DNA of 64,000 bases from an uncultured Winogradskyella sp. Lineage in GTDB: Bacteria; Bacteroidota; Bacteroidia; Flavobacteriales; Flavobacteriaceae. Both the position numbers and the translations under genes were made by a program. The stretch is taken from assembly GCF_947498005.1 (NCBI RefSeq), contig NZ_CANMIW010000001.1, positions 124,001-188,000 on the forward strand, read 5' to 3'. Under the pieces are notes generated by a model. That model was not told where the DNA came from. It was given only the letters and a program-made list of their open reading frames with translations, and did not search any database. Each line of letters begins with the position of its first letter. Within the stretch, counting starts at the first letter, position 1. Positions 34,293 through 44,004 of the stretch are shown here, piece by piece.

Positions 34293-35975
34293 TTATGAAT
34301 TAAATATTTGTTCTAATATCTTTTTTGTAATCACGTATGTTGGTTTTACACCTGATGTTCCTAAACCTCCAGATGCTAATGTGCTTCCTGTTTCTAAAGG
34401 ATTATCTGAAGCATAATACGCATATCTTACCTTCACGTCTTCATTAATACTACCTCTAACTCGAGATGCTGCTTGTATTGCTTTTTGATAATGCGCTCCT
34501 TCCATCTCTAATCCAATAACATTCCATGTAGAATTCTTAAAGAATTTCAAGATTTCTTTGTTTTGAAGTGAAGTTCCTAAAACAGTAACCATTGTTCCTT
34601 CATAAACTGATACACCACAATCTAATAAATCATCTTTGCTCAATTCATTTTTAAATGGATAATTGTCAGCTGTTCCCTCAAAAATATGAGCAGTAGGTAT
34701 CATAACGTCTCCCTTTCCTCCTTCTAAGATTCCGGCTTTACCCATTATTGAAATAGATTTCACATCTAAATGCACCTTTTTACCATCAACCTTCATTGGT
34801 TTTAAAAACTCATCTAAGGTTTCATAAGCTTGTTCTCCAAAAGCATAATCCATCACAAAAATTACAGCTTTATCTTCTACCTTCTCTTCTAAATATTTAA
34901 ATTCTGATTTTGAAAAATCAATCTTATCTGTATCAAAAATCTGAATGTCAATATTAGTTCCAGACGTATCCTTTATCTGAATCATCCCATTTTGCAACGC
35001 TGATTTCTCTACTTTATTGCGTAATGCTGAATTTTTTGAGTTACTTAAATCTTCATAGGTATCAAAAATATCCTTTTTTGCGTCTGCACCTTTTAATGTG
35101 CCTTTTGCAAATAATGAATTCATTACACTGTGCATATTTGCACTAATAATATGAATTGGTCGCTCTAACAAATCATTTTTATGTAATTCAGATTTAATGG
35201 TGTCTGCCCAAGCTTCTCCATGTATATGATGCCCTAAACGTTCTCTTAAAACAGGACTAAAAGTAATAGTTCGTTTGTTGTTATTTACCGTTTCTTCAAT
35301 GGCTAATTTACCTAACCAGTACACTATTTGAAGTAAACGCTCAGGTTGCGTATCTGTGGCAAATTTTGGATAAGCTTCCGTTAATTCATTAAACGTTCTA
35401 CCAAGAATATTAGCTGTATGTGTTATTGCAATTTCGCGTTCTTTTTGAGTTAGTTTTTTAGTTGACGTTACAGCACTTTCTAACTTTTTCCAATCTCTTA
35501 CTGTAGTCCCTTCTTCATCAATTAAAACACGCTTGCTAATTTTATGAGATTCTACAAACAAGAAGGTTAAGTGGGTTAAAATATCATAAATCTCAGAACG
35601 ACCTCTTGTAATTTCAATATTCATTTGCTCATCGTCTATTCGATAACAATTTCTCCTTCTTTTAGGTGGAATTATAGCTTTAAAATGCGAATTTGCATAA
35701 CCTTCATCACTCGTAAGATTAATAAATGTGCACTCTTCAATACCATGAGGTAAACGGTCTACAACATAAAGTAAGCCTTCTAACTCTGCCTTTTCTTCTC
35801 CTATAGAACCATAAATTTCTGGACGTAAAAGCAATAACGCTTCACGTAATGTTTCTCCAGAAACTCCCATGGGTTTATAGAAACCACGATTAAAAAGATG
35901 ACGCATAGTTATATACATTCGTTCTATGGCGCTAGAGCTTTCTTGTGCTCTGGTTCTTTCGTGTTTTTTCTTCAT
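34293..35975 (-). CDS. DUF6909-like protein with phosphorylase-like C-terminus
   Basis: A 560-residue soluble protein with a long, partly basic N-terminus (ERTRAQESSSAIERMY). I recall similar Bacteroidota proteins as DUF6909; the name is tentative. The C-terminal ~230 residues resemble a nucleoside phosphorylase fold: IMGKAGILEGGKGDVMIPTA, then VIGLEMEGAHYQKAIQAAS near 485-505, where the Glu-Met-Glu motif matches the ribose-binding motif of purine/MTA phosphorylases. The order phosphorylase-like motif then ASDNPLETGS is also seen. Function unknown. It lies between the GH3 gene and the Wzz-like gene; a link to polysaccharides is not established. Confidence 0.6.
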   Translation of the reverse strand: MKKKHERTRAQESSSAIERMYITMRHLFNRGFYKPMGVSGETLREALLLLRPEIYGSIGEEKAELEGLLYVVDRLPHGIEECTFINLTSDEGYANSHFKAIIPPKRRRNCYRIDDEQMNIEITRGRSEIYDILTHLTFLFVESHKISKRVLIDEEGTTVRDWKKLESAVTSTKKLTQKEREIAITHTANILGRTFNELTEAYPKFATDTQPERLLQIVYWLGKLAIEETVNNNKRTITFSPVLRERLGHHIHGEAWADTIKSELHKNDLLERPIHIISANMHSVMNSLFAKGTLKGADAKKDIFDTYEDLSNSKNSALRNKVEKSALQNGMIQIKDTSGTNIDIQIFDTDKIDFSKSEFKYLEEKVEDKAVIFVMDYAFGEQAYETLDEFLKPMKVDGKKVHLDVKSISIMGKAGILEGGKGDVMIPTAHIFEGTADNYPFKNELSKDDLLDCGVSVYEGTMVTVLGTSLQNKEILKFFKNSTWNVIGLEMEGAHYQKAIQAASRVRGSINEDVKVRYAYYASDNPLETGSTLASGGLGTSGVKPTYVITKKILEQIFNS

Positions 35976-36008
35976 ATTATTAAGCTATTTTAACACACAA
36001 ATATAGGT

Positions 36009-37511
36009 TTATTTAGTCAGATTAAATTGGTGTAGATGGTCTGCAATTTTTCGGTCGTTAGAGAGTCTTGGTATTTTATTTTGTCCTCCCAATTTTCCTA
36101 TTGATTTCATATAAGTTTGAAATCCATCTTTTTTAATTTTTGTAATCTTTAAAGGCCTTAAAACTTTCCCGTCTATTAAATCTAGATAATACGAATTTTG
36201 TTGTTTTAATGACGTTTCTAAAGCTTCTATTAATTGCGGTTCATTTTCTGGTTCGTTTTCAAATTCTATTAACCACTCATGATATGGCAAGCCTTCTTTA
36301 GGGTTAATTTGTGGTGCAACGGTAAATTCGTTTACCGAAATTGAGGTGTTTTCTGTGGCTTCTTTTAAAGCCTGTTCTACTTCTTTTCCTATAACATGTT
36401 CCCCAAAAGCCGAAATAAAATGTTTTATTCTTCCACTTACAATCACTCTATATGGTTTTAGTGATGTAAACTGAATAGTGTCTCCAATATTGTATGCCCA
36501 AAGACCAGCTGTTGTAGAAATAATCATAACATAATTTACGCTTAACTTTACATCTGCAATAGTGATACGTTTTGGGTTGTTTTCAAAAAAGTGTTCTGCT
36601 TCTATAAATTCATAAAAAATTCCTGAATCTAACTGAAGTAACATGCCTTTTTCATTTTGTTTATCTTGAAATGCAAAAAACCCTTCACTCGCAGGATACA
36701 ATTCTATACTATCTACTTTTCGTCCTATTAAGTTTTCGAATTTTGCTCTGTAGGGCTCATAGTTTACGCCTCCAAATATGAAAAGATTGAAATTCTTAAA
36801 AAGGTCGCCAACGTTTTTACCCGACTTCTCAATCAATTTTTCAAAATACATTTGTACCCATGATGGAATTCCAGAAATGATACTCATATCTTCATTTATG
36901 GTTTCCTCTACAATAGCATCTACCTTGGTTTCCCAATCCTCAATACAATTGGTCTCTAAGCTTGGCATTCTATTTTTTTGAAGATATTTTGGCACATAAT
37001 GCGCTACAATACCAGATAATCTTCCAAGTTTAATTCCATGTTTCTCCTCTAAAATTGGACTTCCTTGAAGAAATATCATTTTACCATCTACAAATTTTGC
37101 ATTACCTGTTTCATGAATATACATTAATATAGCGTTTCTAGCAGCATTTACATGTGTAGGCATGCTTTCCTTGGTAATAGGAATATATTTTGCACCAGAG
37201 GTCGTCCCAGAGGTTTTTGCAAAGTAAATGGGCTTCCCTTTCCATAGGATATCTTCTTCACCGGCAACTACACGCTCTACGTATGGTTTTAATTCTTCGT
37301 AATCTCTTACTGGAACATTGTTTTGAAAATCTTTAAAAGAAGAAATTGAACTAAAATTATGATCTTTCCCAAAAGCGGTATGCTTTGCTTCTCCAATTAA
37401 ATTTTCAAATACTTTTTGCTGTGTTTCAACAGGTTTTGAAGACCATTTTTTAATGGATTTATAAACACGTTTTGCAAATGGTTTTGCTAGAGCTGCTTTT
37501 AATGATAACAT
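36009..37511 (-). CDS. GH3 family acyl-adenylating protein
   Basis: A 500-residue protein of the GH3 (auxin-responsive promoter) superfamily. AKTSGTTSGAKYIPITKESM is the ATP loop, VNYEPYRAKFENLIG and ELYPASEGFFAFQ the middle motifs, and IGDTIQFTSLKPYR with KHFISAFGEHV the C-terminal hinge. Plant members join amino acids to acyl acids; the bacterial role is unknown. It opens the leftward series toward the DUF6909-like and Wzz-like genes. ATG start. Confidence 0.88.
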   Translation of the reverse strand: MLSLKAALAKPFAKRVYKSIKKWSSKPVETQQKVFENLIGEAKHTAFGKDHNFSSISSFKDFQNNVPVRDYEELKPYVERVVAGEEDILWKGKPIYFAKTSGTTSGAKYIPITKESMPTHVNAARNAILMYIHETGNAKFVDGKMIFLQGSPILEEKHGIKLGRLSGIVAHYVPKYLQKNRMPSLETNCIEDWETKVDAIVEETINEDMSIISGIPSWVQMYFEKLIEKSGKNVGDLFKNFNLFIFGGVNYEPYRAKFENLIGRKVDSIELYPASEGFFAFQDKQNEKGMLLQLDSGIFYEFIEAEHFFENNPKRITIADVKLSVNYVMIISTTAGLWAYNIGDTIQFTSLKPYRVIVSGRIKHFISAFGEHVIGKEVEQALKEATENTSISVNEFTVAPQINPKEGLPYHEWLIEFENEPENEPQLIEALETSLKQQNSYYLDLIDGKVLRPLKITKIKKDGFQTYMKSIGKLGGQNKIPRLSNDRKIADHLHQFNLTK

Positions 37512-37708
37512 TATGTATTGTGCATTTTTAAACCAGTTAATAATTAAGATTTGTAGTTTTTTAAAAAACTGATACTTGACTGACGTCTGTTTTAAATATA
37601 AAAAGTTTCTGTGTTGTTTAAAGATTCTTGTAAAAGAATGTGTTCTGAAAAATACTAGTTTTTGTATTTCTTCAAACTAAAAGAAGAGAAATAATTTATA
37701 AACTATTT

Positions 37709-38578
37709 TCATTCAAAATCAATAAAATTTGTTGGATCAACAGAATAACCCTTACTCCACAATTCAAAATGAAGATGTGGTCCTGTGGTTAATTCGCCAC
37801 CATCACCAGACATTGCTATAACCTCTCCAGATTTTACTAAATCTCCTTGTGTTTTTGTGATCGCAGAATTGTGTTTATATACCGAAATTAACTCTCGGTT
37901 GTGTTCAATAATAACCACAAAACCTGTTTCTACAGTCCATTCTGCAAAAATTATTGTACCATCCGCTGTTGCTTTTACTGGTGTATTAATTGGTACTACA
38001 ACATCTACTGCATAATGTTTCTCTTCAAAATCATATCCCTCAGAAATAGTACCATTTACTGGTGGAAAAAGCACATAACTCGATTGATCACCTTCAACTT
38101 CAAATAAATTATATTTATCTTCTTTATCCACTTTTAGTCTCAGTAGAGAATCTTCCCGGTTGGTAGGTACTTGTAAAATATCTAAGTCCGTTTTAGCTGC
38201 TTCAATTATAGAGTCTCTATTAAATTCTAAGGTGGCTACATCACCTGTCAATACTTTTCTAATTGAGGCGTAATATTTTTTATTTAATTCTAACTCTTGA
38301 ACTAATGAGTCGGTTTTATAATTGAGCATTGTTGCCTTCTTCTTTAATTTAGCAGACGAATAACCAGGAATATATTCCCTTAAAGGTGTAAAAGCAATTA
38401 ATAAAACAGTTAAAAATATAAGAGAAATGGCAGAAATCGATGTTAGAATAAAAACATTGAGACGCGTTAATTTTATAGCGAAGCGTTCTTCAAAAGTATC
38501 TTCGTTTAATATGACTAAACGGTACTTATGAAGTAGCTTTTTAGCTAATTTTTTTTCCTTTTTTTTCTTTTTTGCCAT
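37709..38578 (-). CDS. M23 family metallopeptidase
   Basis: A 289-residue protein. A Lys-rich N-terminus (about residues 1-15) is followed by one membrane segment near 35-60 and a helical stretch, then the LytM/M23 domain with HYAVDVVVPINTPV (the zinc-binding His/Asp pair), SVYKHNSAI and GPHLHFELW (His 268 and His 270). It should cut peptidoglycan peptide crosslinks from the periplasmic face. The key zinc residues are present, so it is probably active. Divergent from tatA. Confidence 0.92.
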   Translation of the reverse strand: MAKKKKKEKKLAKKLLHKYRLVILNEDTFEERFAIKLTRLNVFILTSISAISLIFLTVLLIAFTPLREYIPGYSSAKLKKKATMLNYKTDSLVQELELNKKYYASIRKVLTGDVATLEFNRDSIIEAAKTDLDILQVPTNREDSLLRLKVDKEDKYNLFEVEGDQSSYVLFPPVNGTISEGYDFEEKHYAVDVVVPINTPVKATADGTIIFAEWTVETGFVVIIEHNRELISVYKHNSAITKTQGDLVKSGEVIAMSGDGGELTTGPHLHFELWSKGYSVDPTNFIDFE

Positions 38579-38665
38579 TAAAACAAAATTAGTTAAAATA
38601 CTCTAATAGCAATATATTAAAGTCCTAAAGTTAATATAACAACACTATTATTAAACTATAATTAC

Positions 38666-38673
38666 TAACTTTG
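38666..38673 (+). promoter_or_regulatory. Promoter -7 box of tatA
   Basis: TAACTTTG, matching TAnnTTTG, 19 bases before the tatA ATG. No -33 TTG was seen at the expected distance. Confidence 0.5.
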
Positions 38674-38692
38674 CACCATTAAATTAAAAGTT

Positions 38693-38872
38693 ATGAGTTT
38701 AAGCATGTTACCATTAATGATTGGAATGCCACAGGTAATTCTTATCGCAGTTGTTGTTTTATTGATTTTTGGTGGAAAAAAAATACCAGAATTAATGAAA
38801 GGGTTAGGAAGTGGAATTAAGGAATTTAAAGATGCTAGTAAGGAAAATGATTCTTCAGAAAGTAAAGAATAA
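38693..38872 (+). CDS. tatA: Sec-independent translocase subunit TatA/TatE
   Basis: A 59-residue protein: hydrophobic helix (QVILIAVVVLLIFGG, about residues 14-28) followed by KKIPELMKGLGSGIKEF, the amphipathic helix with the F-G-x-x-x-x-P-E-L signature of TatA. A short acidic tail follows. It forms the pore-forming component of twin-arginine export of folded proteins. No tatC is in the window, so it must be elsewhere. ATG at 38693, with a -7 box upstream and a strong terminator downstream. Confidence 0.95.
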   Translation: MSLSMLPLMIGMPQVILIAVVVLLIFGGKKIPELMKGLGSGIKEFKDASKENDSSESKE

Positions 38873-38891
38873 TATTACACTTCTTAGATAT

Positions 38892-38925
38892 AAAAAAAAG
38901 CCAACTTTGTAAGTTGGCTTTTTTT
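38892..38925. terminator. Bidirectional terminator between tatA and the DUF4837 gene
   Basis: GCCAACTT (38900-38907) and AAGTTGGC (38911-38918) with a three-base loop, flanked by eight As on the left and seven Ts on the right. Functions for both convergent genes. Confidence 0.9.
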
Positions 38926-38926
38926 A

Positions 38927-39907
38927 TTACTTAATCGTTATGGACTTAATCATAGCTTCGAGTTCAAAAATATAATCTCGCTTTGGTAGCGATGGTGCAT
39001 ATACATAGCCATCTGCTAATAAATACCTGTTATTAATTTTATCTTCTATGGCGTAAGTAATAAATGGACCTGCCATACTGTAGCCTTGCATGTCCCACAT
39101 TCCTCTTACTTCGTAAGCTGGTTTATTGTCTATAATAGTTTTAAACAAAGAAGGTACATATGCATCTTCTACAGCCATATAGATACCGTCTTCTCCAGGG
39201 ATTTTAGTTTTAGTAATATTATCTCTCATCTTTATAATATCTACTATAGTGCTGTCGCCTTGAGAAATGGTTTCCATTGGCACTTCATATAACATAAGTT
39301 CAATGGTTTTTGAGTTTTTAAGGTTTTTACGGATCCAGTAAAAATCTTCTTCTGCCTTACTAATTCTATATGCTGAAGGAATATCAATAGTTATACCTAA
39401 TTGATCTTCCATTTCTTTATCAGTTAATAAAGAAAGATTAATACGTCTTAATTTTTCTTTTACTTCTTCTTTATTAAAAGCATCGAATATTTTATCACTA
39501 TTCTCTTTTAATTGATCTATAATCTCTTGATTAGTTTTACCACTAACAACAGCAACCGTTTGCGGTTTGGCATATACGTCATTTACAATCTTTGTCGCTG
39601 CTTCTAAATCTCCTTTTTCAATTTTTAAAACAATTCTATTTCTGGCTGCAAAACCATCAAAAACCTGTGGTGGTATTTGCCTCATGCCAAACATAGGTTC
39701 TTCAGTCGGTAAACCATTTAATGGTGCTGCGAAAATATCTCTAATAGATTCTCCTACACTGTCTTCCCATAATACATTATCAGCAACTATAGATATTGTG
39801 TTTAGATTTCCGTTAGAATCTGGTAAATACATTTTGCTATCCTTTTTATCTGACTCGCCACAAGCCAATAGCAATACGCTTAATAATACGGTATAAAACG
39901 CTTTCAT
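38927..39907 (-). CDS. DUF4837 family lipoprotein
   Basis: A 326-residue lipoprotein: leader MKAFYTVLLSVLLLACGES with the lipidated Cys near residue 16. The body contains FYWIRKNLKNSKTIELMLYE, and RGMWDMQGYSMAGPFITY near the C-terminus, both of which I recall as DUF4837, a Bacteroidota family of unknown function. It is likely a periplasmic or outer-membrane protein. Immediately upstream in the same direction is the LysM transglycosylase gene, 21 bases away, so co-transcription is likely. Confidence 0.85.
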   Translation of the reverse strand: MKAFYTVLLSVLLLACGESDKKDSKMYLPDSNGNLNTISIVADNVLWEDSVGESIRDIFAAPLNGLPTEEPMFGMRQIPPQVFDGFAARNRIVLKIEKGDLEAATKIVNDVYAKPQTVAVVSGKTNQEIIDQLKENSDKIFDAFNKEEVKEKLRRINLSLLTDKEMEDQLGITIDIPSAYRISKAEEDFYWIRKNLKNSKTIELMLYEVPMETISQGDSTIVDIIKMRDNITKTKIPGEDGIYMAVEDAYVPSLFKTIIDNKPAYEVRGMWDMQGYSMAGPFITYAIEDKINNRYLLADGYVYAPSLPKRDYIFELEAMIKSITIK

Positions 39908-39928
39908 AAGTTTTAGTTTTGATGGTTT

Positions 39929-41488
39929 TTATTCAGAAACAATTAATATCATTCCTATTTTTAGTTTATTACTACTAATATCGTTCCAATCTTTAATATT
40001 CTGAACAGAAACTCCAGAATATTTTTGCGCAATAGTCCAAAGAGAATCTCCTGACTTTACCTTATACGTTTGTTTGCCTTCTGTATTTAATACTTTTTTA
40101 GGCGGTTTTGGTGGACTTGAAGCACCTTGATTTCTAGGATAAATAGTTAATCGTTGTCCTATTTTAAGGTTATTACTTCTTAAGCCATTCCATTGCTTTA
40201 GCTGACTTACTCTTACGCCATGTTTTCTAGCAATTTTTCCTAAGTAATCACCATCTCTAACGCGATAACTAATTTTAGAATCAGAACTAAATACTTGTGG
40301 TAATGGTTTTTCGCGTTGATTAAATTCCGCATTTGCAAATGCATAGATTTTGTCTTCATTAGTTACAAAAGGCCCAACAGCCTCTCTCGGCAATCTTAAA
40401 GCGTACGTTTTTCCTTCAACTTTAGGAATAATATCTAATTTATAAGCCGGATTTAAAAACTGTAATTCTTCAATTTTAACACCTGTAACTTCAGATACAT
40501 GATCTAACGATATCATTTGTTTTACATGTACTGTATCTGTTTGAATTAATTGAAATGGTGGACGCTCTGGCTTAAAACCATGTTCTTCGGCATATTCAAA
40601 AATATACATGGTCGCTAAAAAAGCAGGCACATAACCAGCTGTTTCTCTTGGTAGATTACTTCTAATGTTCCAATAGTTTTTATAACCACCAGATCGTCTA
40701 ATGGCTTTATTCACATTTCCTGGTCCAGAATTATATGCTGCTAATGATAAATCCCAGTCGCCAAAAATGCGATACATTCTTCCTAAATACTCTGCAGCTG
40801 CTTTAGTAGATTTTATAGGATCACTACGATCGTCTACATAACTACTAACATCTAGATCATGTTCTTTGCCTGTACCGTACATAAACTGCCAAATCCCAGT
40901 TGCTCCAACTCTAGAGCGTGCTCTTGGTTTTAACGCAGACTCAACAATGGCCAAATATTTCATTTCTAACGGAATATCATGGTTGTCAAATTCTTGCTCA
41001 AACATAGGAAAGTAAAAATGACTTAATCCCATTAAGCGCTCCATAGAAGTACGCCTATGCTTCAAATAACCTTTAATTACACTTTCTAAAGATGTGTTGT
41101 ATTCTACATTAAAAGGCGTTCTTGCATTAAGACGTGCCAGCCTTGCTTTTAAAGTATCTGTAGATAACTCAGGGTAATAAACTGGCGCATACTCTAATTC
41201 TGTAACCGATTTATAAATAGTATCAAAAAGATTATTATTGTATAATTCCTCTAACCATTTAGCATCTAACTCTGCAGCTTCTGGTAAATCTTTAAGGTTC
41301 TTAATTGATGTAGTATCTATTTTTGCCTTTATCTCTTTTCCATTAGAAAAGAGCTTTCCATCTACAACTTCACCTTTATTTGAAACAGTATTAGACGTTG
41401 TTTTTGAAATGCTATCTATTTTAGTTTGGGAAAACCCACTAAATAAAGACATACATAGGCAAGCCAATAAAAACATTTTTGATGTCAT
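39929..41488 (-). CDS. LysM-containing lytic transglycosylase (MltD-like)
   Basis: A 519-residue secreted protein: signal peptide MTSKMFLLACLCMSLFSGFSQ, then an SLT domain with ESALKPRARSRVGATGIWQF (catalytic Glu in ESAL) and AAYNSGPGNVNKAIRRSGG, and two LysM domains at the C-terminus (YRVRDGDYLGKIARKHGV... and YKVKSGDSLWTIAQKYSG...). A third, degenerate LysM-like segment precedes them. It cleaves peptidoglycan glycan strands while holding on through the LysM repeats. Length is as expected for MltD homologs. Likely operon with the DUF4837 gene downstream. Confidence 0.93.
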   Translation of the reverse strand: MTSKMFLLACLCMSLFSGFSQTKIDSISKTTSNTVSNKGEVVDGKLFSNGKEIKAKIDTTSIKNLKDLPEAAELDAKWLEELYNNNLFDTIYKSVTELEYAPVYYPELSTDTLKARLARLNARTPFNVEYNTSLESVIKGYLKHRRTSMERLMGLSHFYFPMFEQEFDNHDIPLEMKYLAIVESALKPRARSRVGATGIWQFMYGTGKEHDLDVSSYVDDRSDPIKSTKAAAEYLGRMYRIFGDWDLSLAAYNSGPGNVNKAIRRSGGYKNYWNIRSNLPRETAGYVPAFLATMYIFEYAEEHGFKPERPPFQLIQTDTVHVKQMISLDHVSEVTGVKIEELQFLNPAYKLDIIPKVEGKTYALRLPREAVGPFVTNEDKIYAFANAEFNQREKPLPQVFSSDSKISYRVRDGDYLGKIARKHGVRVSQLKQWNGLRSNNLKIGQRLTIYPRNQGASSPPKPPKKVLNTEGKQTYKVKSGDSLWTIAQKYSGVSVQNIKDWNDISSNKLKIGMILIVSE

Positions 41489-41617
41489 GGTTTACAAATT
41501 GCTTCTTAATAATCAACGTAAAACTATAACGCTGGAATCGCTAAAAATAGTGTTTTTTACGGTATTAGCTAAAAATTGATAATAGTTGTTAAGGCTTTAT
41601 ACTTTTTTAAACCTCGA

Positions 41618-42586
41618 TTAATTTGGTATAAAATAAAAAACCGGTGAACTTCTAAAGTTTGGTTCACCAGCTATATTTGTTTTAGTAACTTCTCCGTTGT
41701 TAGTATTTATTACACCTGTTTCATTGCGACCATCACCTCTATCAAAATATTCAAAAGCGTTGTCTGCTTCATCATATCCAATGGATGAATGTCCTAAAAA
41801 CGAATAACCATCTGTAATGTCATATAGAATATTACCTTGTATGTTAGCTAAATACTCGTGCGTTTCGTAATTAATTATCTTTCTCCCAATTATATACTTA
41901 CCTGTAGAATTACCAAAACCTTGAAAGAAATTAAAACTAAAATTTGTGTTTTCACTAATGAGTGTAAATGAATTTAGATCTACTAACTTTATTCGTTTTA
42001 ATGACGAATTAAATACACTTTCCATTAAAATTAAAGTATCATCTTCAAAAAACGTACTGAATTCAATTCCATATCGATCCATTCCAAAATTTGCAGTAAT
42101 ATTTCTTTCTAAAACTTCCGATCCATTTTCAAAAGTTTTTAAAACTGCATTGTAATCACTGAGACCAAAAATTGCGTGAAACCTACTTTCAGATTCAAAA
42201 TAGATTTCACTTATAAGATCCTCATTTTCATTAAATGTAATTATGGACTGTTGTGGTGTATAATAGTATTCTTCAGAACTGAATAACTCTGATAAATTAA
42301 TTTTATTAAGAGTTACATTGTTTGAGAAATCATTTCTGGTAATAAAAAAAATCTCATTTGTATTCTCATTATTATAATAACCTAGAATACCCAAAATGCT
42401 ATTTTGCGAATATATTTTTTTTATAACCTCATTTGATTGGTCACCAATAAATACAACATCGCCATCATAACTAAACAACACTTTATATCTCACATCCAAC
42501 GCTCCATTTGATGAAGAATCATCACTAGAAGAGCATCCCAAAGACAAGAATAGAATACTAAAAAATAAAATTCTATATAAACTCAT
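41618..42586 (-). CDS. Hypothetical lipoprotein
   Basis: A 322-residue protein with a lipoprotein leader (MSLYRILFFSILFLSLGCSS, Cys 18) and a Ser/Asp-rich linker typical of Bacteroidota surface lipoproteins. The mature part is rich in beta-strand-like alternation and aromatic residues and ends in RSSPVFYFIPN; no recognised motif. A beta-propeller is possible but not shown. Located nine bases from pgk, transcribed in the same direction, so it may ride on the pgk transcript. Confidence 0.75.
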   Translation of the reverse strand: MSLYRILFFSILFLSLGCSSSDDSSSNGALDVRYKVLFSYDGDVVFIGDQSNEVIKKIYSQNSILGILGYYNNENTNEIFFITRNDFSNNVTLNKINLSELFSSEEYYYTPQQSIITFNENEDLISEIYFESESRFHAIFGLSDYNAVLKTFENGSEVLERNITANFGMDRYGIEFSTFFEDDTLILMESVFNSSLKRIKLVDLNSFTLISENTNFSFNFFQGFGNSTGKYIIGRKIINYETHEYLANIQGNILYDITDGYSFLGHSSIGYDEADNAFEYFDRGDGRNETGVINTNNGEVTKTNIAGEPNFRSSPVFYFIPN

Positions 42587-42595
42587 ATCTGAAGA

Positions 42596-43783
42596 TTAGC
42601 TTAAAATAGCAGCAATACCTGGCAAAGTTTTACCCTCTAAGCTTTCTAGCATTGCACCTCCTCCTGTACTTACATAACTTACTTTGTTTTCAAAACCAAA
42701 TTGTTTTACAGCAGCGACAGAATCGCCTCCTCCAACAAGAGAAAAGGCACCATTTTGAGTTGAGTTTGCAATAGAATTACCAAGTTCTATGGTTCCGTTA
42801 GCAAAACTTTCTAATTCAAAAACGCCTAAAGGACCATTCCAAAGAATCGTTTTGCATTGGTTAACAACAGCATCAAAGTTTGCTATTGATTTAGGACCAG
42901 CGTCTAAACCTTGCCATCCGTCTGGTATTTCTGTAACATCACAAACTTGAGTATTTGCATCATTACTAAAGGCATCTGCAGCTATAACATCTACAGGTAT
43001 ATGAATTTGTACACCTTTTTCTTTTGCTTGCTTTAGAATATCTAAGGCTAATTCCATCTTGTCGTCTTCACAGATAGAATCTCCAATTTTACCACCTTGT
43101 GCTTTTATGAAGGTAAATGTCATTCCTCCTCCAATTATTAGATGATCTACTTTGTCTAGTATATTCTCTATAACGGTAATTTTTGAAGATACTTTTGCTC
43201 CACCTAATACAGCTAAAACCGGCTTTTCACCATCTTCCATTACCTTTTTAATACTCTCAATCTCTTTAGCTAATAAGCTACCAAAACACTTGTCTTCTGG
43301 GAAAAATTGAGCCACAATTGTAGTAGAAGCATGCGCTCTGTGTGCTGTACCAAAGGCATCATTCACATAGATATCGCCTAATTTTGATAATTGCTCAGCA
43401 AAATCTTTATTTCCTTCTTTTTCTTCTTCGTGAAAACGTAAATTCTCTAATAATAAGATTTCACCTGGCTGCAAAGCATTAGCCATTTCCTCAGCTTCAG
43501 AACCAACACAATTACTAGCAAATTTTACTCCAACACCTAAAACATCTTCAATTTTTGGAATGATATGTTTTAACGAAAATTCTTCTTGCACACCTTTTGG
43601 TCTACCCAAGTGTGACATTAAAACACAACTACCACCATCTTCTAATATTTTAATGATTGTTGGCTTAGCAGATACAATTCTAGTAGCATCTGTTACCTGA
43701 AAATCATCATTTAATGGCACATTAAAATCTACTCGGATTAATGCTTTTTTATTTTTAAAATTGAAATCGTTTAATGTCTTCAT
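42596..43783 (-). CDS. pgk: Phosphoglycerate kinase
   Basis: A 395-residue glycolytic enzyme that transfers phosphate from 1,3-bisphosphoglycerate to [37 protein letters not shown] and [12 protein letters not shown] are the classic substrate and nucleotide-binding motifs. Normal length. ATG start; a TATATTTG -7 box lies about 41 bases upstream. Followed closely by the hypothetical lipoprotein. Confidence 0.97.
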   Translation of the reverse strand: MKTLNDFNFKNKKALIRVDFNVPLNDDFQVTDATRIVSAKPTIIKILEDGGSCVLMSHLGRPKGVQEEFSLKHIIPKIEDVLGVGVKFASNCVGSEAEEMANALQPGEILLLENLRFHEEEKEGNKDFAEQLSKLGDIYVNDAFGTAHRAHASTTIVAQFFPEDKCFGSLLAKEIESIKKVMEDGEKPVLAVLGGAKVSSKITVIENILDKVDHLIIGGGMTFTFIKAQGGKIGDSICEDDKMELALDILKQAKEKGVQIHIPVDVIAADAFSNDANTQVCDVTEIPDGWQGLDAGPKSIANFDAVVNQCKTILWNGPLGVFELESFANGTIELGNSIANSTQNGAFSLVGGGDSVAAVKQFGFENKVSYVSTGGGAMLESLEGKTLPGIAAILS

Positions 43784-43823
43784 GAGAATTTAAATAAGAG
43801 GTGAAAAAAACTGTTTTGAATCA

Positions 43824-43831
43824 CAAATATA
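43824..43831 (-). promoter_or_regulatory. Promoter -7 box of pgk
   Basis: TATATTTG on the minus strand, an exact TAnnTTTG match, about 41 bases upstream of the pgk ATG. Confidence 0.5.
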
Positions 43832-44004
43832 AAGATTACCAAGTTAAAAAATAGACTTTAAAGCACTACATTTCACTAATAAATGGCCTTTATTTACGAT
43901 AACCTTTTCGTTAATCTACGCCTTTCTTTGTATGGCATAACTTAATAATATATAACTCAGAAAAAATTAATTTTAGATTCATAAAAAAAACATAGTTTTG
44001 CTTT

